Positions 6,460 to 12,908 of a DNA stretch of 20,215 bases are shown here, in pieces. A program made the position numbers and the translations under genes. The notes under the pieces were generated by a model. It had not been told where the DNA came from. It did not search any database and was given only the letters and a program-made list of their open reading frames with translations. The DNA is taken from the IMG/VR virus record IMGVR_UViG_3300042261_002396, positions 1 through 20,215 of that record. One strand, written 5' to 3'. Origin of the DNA: a virus. Position 1 is the first letter of the stretch. Every line of letters starts with the position of its first letter.

Positions 6460-8565
6460 ATGTTACTTTCCATCCCTAATCTGTCATCTTCCCGCACAAA
6501 ACCCTGCAATCCGTGGTCGGTTTCGTCTTCCGCTCCGCCGAAAACCGATTGGAATAATCCGACTGTTGACCATTGTTTTTATTCGGGTCTCGAAGGTTTG
6601 ATTCAGTCTGCCCGGATTGATTCCAAAAACAATCCCGCTGTTTTTCTGCATTGGTTCGTTGCCGATTACGACGGCCAGATTGACCAGCACATGCGCGATA
6701 CCGTTCTCGACCGCTGTTGCGATTTCAAACCCCAGTATCTTTGCCGCACGTTCTCCGGGGGTGCCCGTCTCCTTTGGAAACTTGAAACCCCGTTTCCGCT
6801 TCATCGCAATGACCTCACCGCAAAGTTCATGCGGCATGTGAAGAAAAAGTTGAAGCTCTCCAAAATTCTGGTTGGGCTCGACGCCGAAGCGTTTGAAGAT
6901 CCCTGTAAATACTACGAAGCCGGTACAAACTGGGTTCATCTCTCCGATGATGTAATCCCGTCTGCGTTCATCATGCAGTGGGCTATTGAGTCCACGCATA
7001 ATTACGCATGGAATAAACTGGGTGATTCGATCCCGATTGACCGCGTTGCTGCCGAAGTTGAAAAGCAGTATCCCGGTCGCTGGCAAGGTGAGTTTTCCGT
7101 CGGTGTACGTGGTGTTCGTTTCTGGGATTCATCCGCTGACAATCAGACAGCCGCAGTCATTCGTGAATCTGGTATGCAGTGTTTTACCGGAGGTCAGGCG
7201 TTTGTTCCGTGGTCAGTGATTCTCGGGGGTCAGTTTGTACGTCAGTTTGAAGCCGACCGGGTAGGGGGCGCTGTTGCTGAAGTCTATTTTGACGGGCGTG
7301 AATACTGGACTTCTTTACCGAACAAACAGTGGCAGGCTTACAATAAATCAGACATCGCTTTGCATTTGAAAGTTGAGCGTGGTCTCAGTGCATCTGTCCC
7401 GCGCGGTTCATCCTACAGCGAAGTCGATCAGGCGCTTCATCGTATTCAGAAGCAGCAGTATATCGCTTGTGCAGCACCGTTGGTTCACCGTCCGAAAGGT
7501 ATCGTTTATCTCAACGGTTTCCGGGTTTTGAATACGTCCAGTGTGGAAATGTTCCAACCTTCGGAAGAGCATGAGGTAGTGCCGAGTCGGGATTTTCCGT
7601 GGTTGGAAAATTATTTTGCGACGTTTTTCGACCCCGTTGAACAGTTGGACTATTTTTATGCTTGGCTCAGGCGTTGGTACTCTTCCGCTCTCGATGGGAA
7701 AATGCTTCCCGGTCAGGCGTCGTTTTTTGCCGGTGTTCCGAACACTGGAAAGACCCTTTTGTCCACCGGTATTCTTTCCCGCATTTTCGGCGGTCATATT
7801 GACGCCAGCAGTTTTCTGTCCGGTGAAGATAATTTCAACAGTCACCTTTTTAACTCCGCTGTCTGGGCCGTTGACGACGTGGTTCCGTTGACCGATACCA
7901 AAACCCATTTGCGCTTTTCCGCTCTCATTAAAAAGATGGCAGCCAATCGTACTTTTTCCGTTCGTGAGAAATACCGGGTGGATAAGTTGATTGAGTGGAA
8001 TGGCAGGGTGGTGGTGACGTGTAATACCGATCCGGAGTCGATTCGCATTCTGCCGGACGTGGATTTGTCGAACCGTGACAAAATCAATCTGTTCCGTGTG
8101 GCTGATCGGGATACGTTTACGTTTCCCCGCAATGTGGCTGACATCATCCAGACTGAATTACCGTTTTTCTTACGCTGGCTTCTCAACTGGACACCGCCGG
8201 ACAACGTCCTTGGCGATTCCCGTTATGGTGTTCAAACCTATTGCGAAACGTCTCTGCTCGATGCCGCACGTCATTCATCCAGCGCCTATTCATTCCTTGA
8301 GGTTTTATTGAAGTTTTTCGAGGGACAGGTTTCCGATGTTTGGACGGGTTCAGCAACAGAGTTGCTGAGTGCCATGTTGAACGACGACGACGGTCTTGCC
8401 GGCATTGCGGCTAAGTACACCACCCGACAGGTTGGGCGCGAACTATCCAAGCTCGCATCCCAAGGCTATCCCATGACGCTTTGCCGACTGGGTTCCAAGC
8501 GGATTTGGACCATCAACATCAAGCAACTGTCGGAAGGAGACACCAATGAACCGGCACCGTTTTAG
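6460..8565 (+). CDS. Primase-helicase: prim-pol plus D5-type SF3 helicase
   Basis: This 701-residue fusion protein has two parts. Residues about 60-145 carry archaeo-eukaryotic primase signatures: FVADYDG (D69, D71), a GGARLLWKL strand in place of motif II, and VGLDAEAFEDP (D141). Residues about 415-560 form a superfamily 3 helicase: Walker A GVPNTGKT (425-432), Walker B AVWAVDDV, and a sensor Asn in VVVTCNTDPES. The tail is helical, likely winged-helix. It would lay primers and unwind DNA during element replication, as in phage NrS-1 and P4-like systems. An AAGGA site lies 6 nt before the ATG. Codons are visibly T-rich (TTT, CGT, GTT) compared with the capsid genes, which suggests a separate origin for this segment. 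Its end is followed by an iteron/AT-rich origin candidate. Confidence 0.9.
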   Translation: MLLSIPNLSSSRTKPCNPWSVSSSAPPKTDWNNPTVDHCFYSGLEGLIQSARIDSKNNPAVFLHWFVADYDGQIDQHMRDTVLDRCCDFKPQYLCRTFSGGARLLWKLETPFPLHRNDLTAKFMRHVKKKLKLSKILVGLDAEAFEDPCKYYEAGTNWVHLSDDVIPSAFIMQWAIESTHNYAWNKLGDSIPIDRVAAEVEKQYPGRWQGEFSVGVRGVRFWDSSADNQTAAVIRESGMQCFTGGQAFVPWSVILGGQFVRQFEADRVGGAVAEVYFDGREYWTSLPNKQWQAYNKSDIALHLKVERGLSASVPRGSSYSEVDQALHRIQKQQYIACAAPLVHRPKGIVYLNGFRVLNTSSVEMFQPSEEHEVVPSRDFPWLENYFATFFDPVEQLDYFYAWLRRWYSSALDGKMLPGQASFFAGVPNTGKTLLSTGILSRIFGGHIDASSFLSGEDNFNSHLFNSAVWAVDDVVPLTDTKTHLRFSALIKKMAANRTFSVREKYRVDKLIEWNGRVVVTCNTDPESIRILPDVDLSNRDKINLFRVADRDTFTFPRNVADIIQTELPFFLRWLLNWTPPDNVLGDSRYGVQTYCETSLLDAARHSSSAYSFLEVLLKFFEGQVSDVWTGSATELLSAMLNDDDGLAGIAAKYTTRQVGRELSKLASQGYPMTLCRLGSKRIWTINIKQLSEGDTNEPAPF

Positions 8566-8818
8566 TGACGTTGTGACATGTGACATCATGTTTTCAAAAG
8601 TCTCTCAGCTCCCTGTATTCAGCCTGCCTGTGGGCGTCCTGCGCTCTTTCTCTATATTCTATATTACTTTTATAAATAATAAAAATAACGTCACAACGTC
8701 ACTAGCCAATGTTTACAGGCCTTTCCTCGGTGACGTTAAGGTGACGTTTTCTCTTTTCGTGCCTGTTTCTGTCCGTTCTGTCCTTTTCCCTGCCATCCAG
8801 CCGGAGTCTGTTTTATGA
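8546..8818 (+). CDS. Doubtful 90-residue ORF overlapping the origin candidate
   Basis: The ORF starts at an ATG with a good AAGGAG site 6-7 nt upstream. It overlaps the primase end by 20 bp and ends in ATGA overlapping the next start (8815). Both ends therefore look coupled. The product has a hydrophobic, Val/Phe/Ser-rich sequence with no recognised domain. The DNA contains iterons and an AT-rich tract, so the frame may be open by chance or serve only to carry ribosomes to 8815. Confidence 0.3.
   Translation: MNRHRFSDVVTCDIMFSKVSQLPVFSLPVGVLRSFSIFYITFINNKNNVTTSLANVYRPFLGDVKVTFSLFVPVSVRSVLFPAIQPESVL
8563..8748. other. Candidate replication origin: GTGACGTT iterons around an AT-rich tract
   Basis: TAGTGACGTTGTGAC (8563-8577) is repeated perfectly inverted at 8690-8704. 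GTGACGTT words lie at 8565-8572, inverted in tandem at 8687-8694 and 8695-8702, and direct at 8730-8737 and 8741-8748. Between the arms, 8650-8689 is very AT-rich (TATATTCTATATTAC, TATAAATAATAAAAATAA). Iterons beside an easily melted tract just after the helicase gene are the classic pattern of a plasmid or phage origin. Binding by the primase-helicase is inferred. Confidence 0.5.
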
Positions 8819-9258
8819 ACTGTCATTCCTGTCCCCATCACGAAGATGTCATCCGCGGTGTTTACCGTGCGAACCCTTGGGCTGAATCTCCCTGTGCCGC
8901 CTGCAAGTTGAACGAGATTGCGACCTATGCCGTTCCGTTGGACGCAGACCATCCGCCGGAGGATGCGATTACCGATTTGACCTCTGATCTCTATCCTCCG
9001 TCGGGCGATTCCCAGTTGCTTCCGTCCGATATTCTATCGCAGTTTGTACAGGGTTTTCTCAATCTTCCCCCTGAGCAGCGGGATGTTATTTCGTGGCGGT
9101 ATCAGGGGTTGCAGTACAAAGAGATTGCCGAACGTCAGGGTGTTACGGTTTCGTGTGTTGAGAAGCGACACAGACTTGCCATGCGGGATTGGCCTGTTCT
9201 GGAATCTTTATTCCCGTTCAAAGTTGCCTGTCGCCGCTATCGCCGCTCCCGAAAGTAG
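8815..9258 (+). CDS. Sigma-70 region 4-like regulator with N-terminal zinc motif
   Basis: This 147-residue protein has an N-terminal pair of CxxC motifs (C3, C6 and C27, C30) that probably binds zinc. Residues about 74-130 form a sigma-70 region 4 domain: LPPEQRDVISWRYQGLQYKE, then the HTH to about residue 122. There is no region 2, so it is not a complete sigma factor. Region-4-only proteins act as phage late regulators (ArpU-like) or bind -35-like DNA. It sits at the end of the replication module and before the packaging genes, the expected place of a late-gene switch. The repeat-A sequences at 11330, 12876, 14099, 14653 and 18478 are possible targets, but this is untested. A weak GGAG lies about 8-9 nt upstream. 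Confidence 0.7.
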   Translation: MNCHSCPHHEDVIRGVYRANPWAESPCAACKLNEIATYAVPLDADHPPEDAITDLTSDLYPPSGDSQLLPSDILSQFVQGFLNLPPEQRDVISWRYQGLQYKEIAERQGVTVSCVEKRHRLAMRDWPVLESLFPFKVACRRYRRSRK

Positions 9259-9276
9259 GTTTGAGGTAGCCTCAGT

Positions 9277-9305
9277 TTGACGGATAGCCGAAGTTGCATT
9301 ATAAC
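9277..9305 (+). promoter_or_regulatory. Sigma-70 type promoter for the lipoprotein gene
   Basis: TTGACG (9277-9282), a 17-nt spacer and TATAAC (9300-9305) make a near-consensus promoter. Transcription would start near 9312 and give a leader of about 90 nt. It is the clearest housekeeping promoter in the window. Confidence 0.75.
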
Positions 9306-9398
9306 GACGCGTAGTTGATAACCTGCTACGGTTAATTTTGGGAAAAACCGTTTTCAAAGTGATGTCTGATTGTGCTGATGGAAAGGGGAATTCTATTG

Positions 9399-9626
9399 AT
9401 GAGAAACACATTTGGAATAAATGTTTTGCGGTCAACCGCAGGACTTCTGCTTTTAATCGTTGCGGGATGCAATACTATTAAAGACGGATGGAATTATAGT
9501 CCCTATAACTCAGAAAGTAGTAAAAAATATCAGGAAAGGTACGGGGATAAATACGATTACATGAAAAAATCTGATAGTCGCAGCGCTCCTTTTTTTACAC
9601 CGGTAGATATGGGGGGGCGGGAATAA
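9399..9626 (+). CDS. Small lipoprotein, probable cargo gene
   Basis: This 75-residue protein starts with a charged n-region, a hydrophobic stretch (STAGLLLLIV) and the lipobox VAGC at about residues 20-23. It would be exported, lipidated on Cys and anchored in a membrane. The mature part is about 50 residues, rich in Tyr, Ser, Asp and Lys (KYQERYGDKYDYMKK). I do not recognise its family. I prefer the ATG at 9399 to the GTG at 9372 because it gives a normal signal peptide and follows a GGAAAGGGG purine tract at about 10 nt. It has its own promoter, AT-richer coding than its neighbours and no partner gene, which is the pattern of a 'moron' (a gene added to a prophage and expressed in the lysogen). 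Confidence 0.72.
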   Translation: MRNTFGINVLRSTAGLLLLIVAGCNTIKDGWNYSPYNSESSKKYQERYGDKYDYMKKSDSRSAPFFTPVDMGGRE

Positions 9627-9793
9627 GCCAATATCGTTTTCGGCCTGAGGCTGTAATGGCCAATCATTTATTATTAAGAATTTTTTTGTTGATCTTCTCT
9701 CTACGGTCTCGTGCAATCAAGTGTCTTTTGTCGCCGGGACTTCAATCGTACCTCATTCAGCCCGTCGCCAAAATTCGCTTCATTGCACTCGCC

Positions 9794-9823
9794 CCCCCCA
9801 AGCCCCCCAAATGGGGGATGTAG
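9794..9823. repeat. C-run/G-run repeat, copy 1
   Basis: A 30-bp unit: CCCCCCAAGCCCCCC, a short spacer, a G-run and GATGTAG. The C and G runs can pair. On the minus strand two long G tracts separated by CTT could also form a quadruplex. Nearly identical to 9954-9983. Confidence 0.65.
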
Positions 9824-9849
9824 CCGCGCAAAAGGAATTGTTCCGCAGC

Positions 9850-9912
9850 TTGAAACGCTTCACGGTTTTTGTCTGGTTATCCTTCGGAGTTGTTTCCCGT
9901 GAATCGTTTCAA
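9850..9912. repeat. Long imperfect inverted repeat between the two C-run repeats
   Basis: TTGAAACG-c-TTCACGG (9850-9865) pairs with CCGTGAA-t-CGTTTCAA (9897-9912): 15 of 16 positions, with a 31-nt loop. On the minus strand the single mismatch is A opposite G. It lies between the two C-run repeats. Confidence 0.6.
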
Positions 9913-9953
9913 ACATGCTCCACAAATCCTTTTTTAGCGCGGGTTGTATTTGA

Positions 9954-9983
9954 CCCCCCAAGCCCCCCGATGGGGGGATGTAG
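9954..9983. repeat. C-run/G-run repeat, copy 2
   Basis: The second copy of the 30-bp unit, ending GGGGGGATGTAG. It lies at the left border of the hairpin-dense region. Read on the minus strand it would sit at the 3' end of a putative RNA. Confidence 0.65.
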
Positions 9984-9989
9984 TTAAAC

Positions 9990-11300
9990 GGCCCGAACCG
10001 GCTCTTCATCGTTCCACCCTGCGAGCCTCCTACGGTTGCTACGCAACCGGCCTCGGCTCTTGGGTGTCCGATTCAGTGCCGGAACGGGCCTTCTACCTCA
10101 GCAGTCCGCTGATCCCGCAACATCATGGCGCTCGAATACATCGCGCCATCATGTTTCGGGGCGGACTCCCTCGGGCTGCCTGCTGTTGCAGGCAACACTC
10201 CGTGGGGTGGTATTGGTTGAACGCAGACCGGTTCAGTTCCGGACGATAGCCGGAATTCACCGGCCAGCTCTCGGGGAATTAGCTCGGCGGCCACGCTCAA
10301 GGGTCTCGCAACCGCTGAATACAGCGGACCGGCCAACATCGCATAATTGATCAATTATGCAACGTGGGCCTTTGCTCAACCCTTTCGCTCAACAGAACGG
10401 GTTCTGTCAGGGCCGCCTCGCGCTCATCCGTCCGGCTGTGTTCAGCCGTTCCGTCTTCGCAGGGCTCAGCCCGCACCGGCTCGCGCCCTCGCACGGTACC
10501 GGGCTTCGATGGCCTCAACGTTTTCACTTGTCCCGCTCCACCGGAGAAGCAAACCCACCCGCTGGGCGGGTTTTCCTCTCGGCGTTTGCTCTGCAAAAGC
10601 CTCACTCCTTTCCCAGTGGGAAGCCCCCGCTTCGCGCCCGCTTCCCCCTCGGCCTTCGGCCTCACCCCTTTTCCCCAAAGCTGTCACGGTTTCGTGCTGG
10701 CTCCTTCGTCGCGGCAGAAACCGCGCCAGCCCCGCGTTTCAGCCAATCTCTGTTGTGGGGTGTTTCACTCCAGAGCCGAGCCCGACGAAAACCCGAGCCC
10801 GGAATACCGGCCAAGGGTTTTCTCTGGGCCCAGCTCTTCCGTTCCCCCGAAGAGAGTTCCTTGCCGGCGGCTTTTGCTTGCCTGCCGGAGTTGCCATGCC
10901 TCCAGCCCTTCGTCTGGAATCTAACGCCTTTTCTTTTACGCCGCCGTCTGCGGAATATTCCGCCGCTGTTGCGTCGTCGCCGTTCCGGCTCCCCTGCGGG
11001 GCGCGGTAGGCTTGGCAGCTGAATTTCGCCTTCGGCGATTCCGCCCCTCGGCGTTACAGCGTCCCGCTATACCGCCTCGGCGCGGCCAATTTTCCACCCG
11101 AGCCGCGAGGCGAGAGAGGCTGGCGCTATTGCGACGGCAACGGAACGCAGTGAAGTGGCAACCCTTGGAATTTCTTCTTCCAACCTCTGGAATCCCATTC
11201 GGCATTCACCAATGCTTGGGGCCCCCGCTGCGCGTGCCCCCCATAAAATGGGGCCCCGTGCGCTACGCGCCCACTGTTTTTCATTGTTCCAGCAATACCT
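9990..11300 (-). ncRNA. Candidate large structured non-coding RNA
   Basis: No family is recognised. Helices visible by eye (plus-strand positions): 10023-10059 (5 bp plus 7 bp); 10114-10160 (4+5+7 bp with single mismatches); 10177-10194 (7 bp); 10228-10263 (4+6 bp); 10341-10360 (perfect palindrome); 10392-10407; 10433-10448 (6 bp); 10770-10827 (6+7+4 bp, nested); 10950-10963; 11074-11111 (5+5 bp). I favour the minus strand because loops there are A-rich (AACA, GAA, GTA) and the mismatches in 10114-10160 become A-G and G-G, common in RNA, instead of C-U and C-C. Ends are unknown; no convincing promoter or U-tract terminator was found. Large ornate RNAs such as GOLLD and ROOL are known from phage regions, but I cannot assign this one. 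Confidence 0.4.
10341..10360. repeat. Perfect 20-bp AT-rich palindrome
   Basis: GCATAATTGATCAATTATGC is a perfect palindrome in a GC-rich setting. As RNA it gives an 8-bp stem with a GATC loop on either strand. As DNA it could be a dimer-binding operator. Confidence 0.6.
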
Positions 11301-11329
11301 TGCAACGGCCTGAAACACCATGTCCATCC

Positions 11330-11356
11330 GGTTGATTCCGGCTCTTTAGATGAGGA
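11330..11356 (+). repeat. Repeat A, copy 1 (upstream of TerS)
   Basis: GGTTGATTCCGGCTCTTTAG followed by ATGAGGAG, whose GAGGAG is the SD for the ATG at 11363. One of five related copies. Confidence 0.7.
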
Positions 11357-11362
11357 GATTTT

Positions 11363-11752
11363 ATGCCTTTTGAACCCGGACAATCTGGAAACCCCGCAGG
11401 CCGCCCCAAAAGGGCGAAGAGCGGTCGCATGTTCGCACTCGACGCGCTTGACGGCCTGCTCCAGGACGAAGGTGTTTTAGAAACCCTGCGCGAAGGACTC
11501 CAGAAAGCTCTGGAGCGCGACCCGGTCTGGTTTTTCCGCCGCATCATCATGCCTCTGCTTCCCAAGGAAGCGTCACTTCAAATTGAAAACAACGGAGTCG
11601 TGTCATGGCTGTCACTCTCAACTACCGTCCCCACCGAGGCCAGCAGGTTATCCACGATGCCCGCAACAAACGGTTCCGGGTCATCTGCACCGGGCGACGG
11701 TTCGGAAAGACACTCTGTCTTGCCGGAGAGCTGCTCGACCGTGGAGCCTTAG
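11363..11752 (+). CDS. Terminase small subunit-like, DUF5681 N-terminus
   Basis: This 129-residue ORF opens with the DUF5681 signature (FEPGQSGNPAGRPK, residues 3-16), often found in small terminase or DNA-packaging proteins just before TerL. Helices to about residue 68 look normal. A good GAGGAG site precedes the ATG within repeat A1. From about residue 82 it overlaps TerL for 148 bp, and that part is Ser/Thr-rich low complexity, simply the +1-frame reading of the TerL start. The natural protein may therefore have been about 80-95 residues and lost its stop by a frameshift, or the overlap may be tolerated. It would recognise packaging DNA. The role is inferred from position and signature. 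Confidence 0.65.
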   Translation: MPFEPGQSGNPAGRPKRAKSGRMFALDALDGLLQDEGVLETLREGLQKALERDPVWFFRRIIMPLLPKEASLQIENNGVVSWLSLSTTVPTEASRLSTMPATNGSGSSAPGDGSERHSVLPESCSTVEP

Positions 11753-12876
11753 CCCCCGGCGACTACGGATGGATTGCTCCGACCTACAACGTGGCGGAAC
11801 GCGGTATCGAAGCCTTGCGCGATATTGCCGGCGGCTTTGTGCGCTTCATCGGGCGGACTCCGACTCGTGCCGAGTTTGACGGTCCGTACGGCACCACTCG
11901 CATCTGGTTTCTGTCTGCCGACAATCCCGAAAATATTCGCGGCTACGGATTTCGCGGCGTGGTGGTGGACGAGGCCGCCGTCATTCCGCCGGATGTCTGG
12001 AACTACGTCCTGCGCCCGACGATTGCACAGACGCTGGGCTGGGCCGTGTTCATCTCGACCCCGAAAGGCCGCAACTGGTTTTACGATCTGTTCACACGCG
12101 GACAGGATTCGCACGAGAGCGGATACGAATCGTTTCAATTTTCCAGCGCGGATAGCCCGTATTTTCCGTCTCAGGAATGGGAGGATGCCAAACGGACGCT
12201 GCCGTCTGATGTTTTCCGGCAGGAGTACGAGGCACAGTTCCTTGAAGATTCTGCCGGGGTTTTCCGCAACGTTTCGTCCTGTTTGTTCCCCGATAGGGCT
12301 TTGACCCGCGAAGACCGCGCGGGGGCGGTGGTTATTGGATGCGACATCGCCAAGCACACCGACTTTACCGTGCTCGTTGCCATGAACCAGCGCACTGGCC
12401 GTTGCTTCGAAATAGAACGCTTTAACCAGCTCGACTGGCCGATCCAGAAAGACCGCATCCTCAGCTTTTCCCGAAAATGGCAGGGCCGTGTAATTTTGGA
12501 CGCCACCGGAGCAGGGGATCCGATCTATGACGATCTCACCCGCCGCTATTCCAATATCGAACCGTTCAAGTTTACTGCTCAGTCCAAAGTGGAACTTGTC
12601 CAGCGGCTCATTGTTGCGGTCGAACAGCAGAAAGTTAGCTGGCCGCAGGAATGGCAGGTACTGACCAACGAAATGCAGCGCTATGAATACGAAATTTCCC
12701 CGCGCGGCCACATCAGCTACAACGCCCCGGCGGGCTTTCACGATGACTGTGTCATGGCGCTCGCCCTCGCCAATCACCGCCGATGGGAAGCTGAATCCTG
12801 CGGCTCGATGATGCCCCTTGCGCACAAAGGCCGCTTTTCACCGTTCGCCGCTCGGCCCCGGATTATGAACGGGTAG
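11605..12876 (+). CDS. terL: Terminase large subunit
   Basis: This 423-residue packaging motor and nuclease has the N-terminal ATPase motifs: Walker A in CTGRRFGKT (about residues 30-38), Walker B GVVVDEAA (about 119-126) and the coupling-motif region FISTPKGRNW. The C-terminal RNase H-fold nuclease shows three acidic positions: GCDIAKHTDFTVLV, VILDATGAGDP and FHDDCVMALA. It would cut concatemeric DNA and pump it into the prohead through the portal. The ATG at 11605 fits family starts (a Pro-rich segment then HDARNKRFRVICTGRR). The GGAG site is about 8 nt upstream, inside the TerS ORF. The stop codon overlaps repeat A2. Confidence 0.93.
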   Translation: MAVTLNYRPHRGQQVIHDARNKRFRVICTGRRFGKTLCLAGELLDRGALAPGDYGWIAPTYNVAERGIEALRDIAGGFVRFIGRTPTRAEFDGPYGTTRIWFLSADNPENIRGYGFRGVVVDEAAVIPPDVWNYVLRPTIAQTLGWAVFISTPKGRNWFYDLFTRGQDSHESGYESFQFSSADSPYFPSQEWEDAKRTLPSDVFRQEYEAQFLEDSAGVFRNVSSCLFPDRALTREDRAGAVVIGCDIAKHTDFTVLVAMNQRTGRCFEIERFNQLDWPIQKDRILSFSRKWQGRVILDATGAGDPIYDDLTRRYSNIEPFKFTAQSKVELVQRLIVAVEQQKVSWPQEWQVLTNEMQRYEYEISPRGHISYNAPAGFHDDCVMALALANHRRWEAESCGSMMPLAHKGRFSPFAARPRIMNG

Positions 12877-12900
12877 TTGATTCAGCCTCTTTAAGTAAGG
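12876..12900 (+). repeat. Repeat A, copy 2 (upstream of portal)
   Basis: GTTGATTCAGCCTCTTTAAG plus TAAGG. Its first base is the last base of the TerL stop. AAGG is the likely SD for the ATG at 12909. Confidence 0.7.
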
Positions 12901-12908
12901 AACATTTT

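Larger units (their letters stand above)
9627..11362. other. 1.7-kb region without a credible protein gene
   Basis: Between the lipoprotein and TerS no frame shows a recognisable protein, SD-led start or domain. The left third (9627-9940) has two C-run repeats and a long hairpin. The rest (about 9990-11340) is GC-rich and full of nested inverted repeats. Forward frames are open together for about 560 nt because the plus strand is poor in A and in TA, not because of coding. See the candidate RNA entry. Confidence 0.7.

Noticed and set aside
10225-10265. tRNA-like hairpin (GGTTCAGTTCC resembles a T-loop)
   Set aside because: No acceptor stem, anticodon arm or properly spaced D-arm; the segment folds better as one internal-loop hairpin. 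No tRNA was found elsewhere in the window.
10347-11022. Overlapping forward ORFs of 186, 220 and 221 codons
   Set aside because: All three frames are open at once, products are Ser/Pro/Arg-rich without domains, none has a good SD, and the DNA is full of nested inverted repeats.
9990-11300. Group II intron or rRNA
   Set aside because: I found no domain V-like AGCCGU...GAAA...ACGGUU segment and no reverse transcriptase, and no universally conserved 16S or 23S words on either strand.
11330-11356. Repeat A as an ordinary sigma-70 promoter (TTGATT as -35)
   Set aside because: The next -10-like word is only about 7 nt away in all copies, too close for sigma-70.
11749-12825. 358-codon minus-strand ORF opposite TerL
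   Set aside because: The plus strand shows all terminase ATPase and nuclease motifs; the antisense frame is a mirror of its codon bias.
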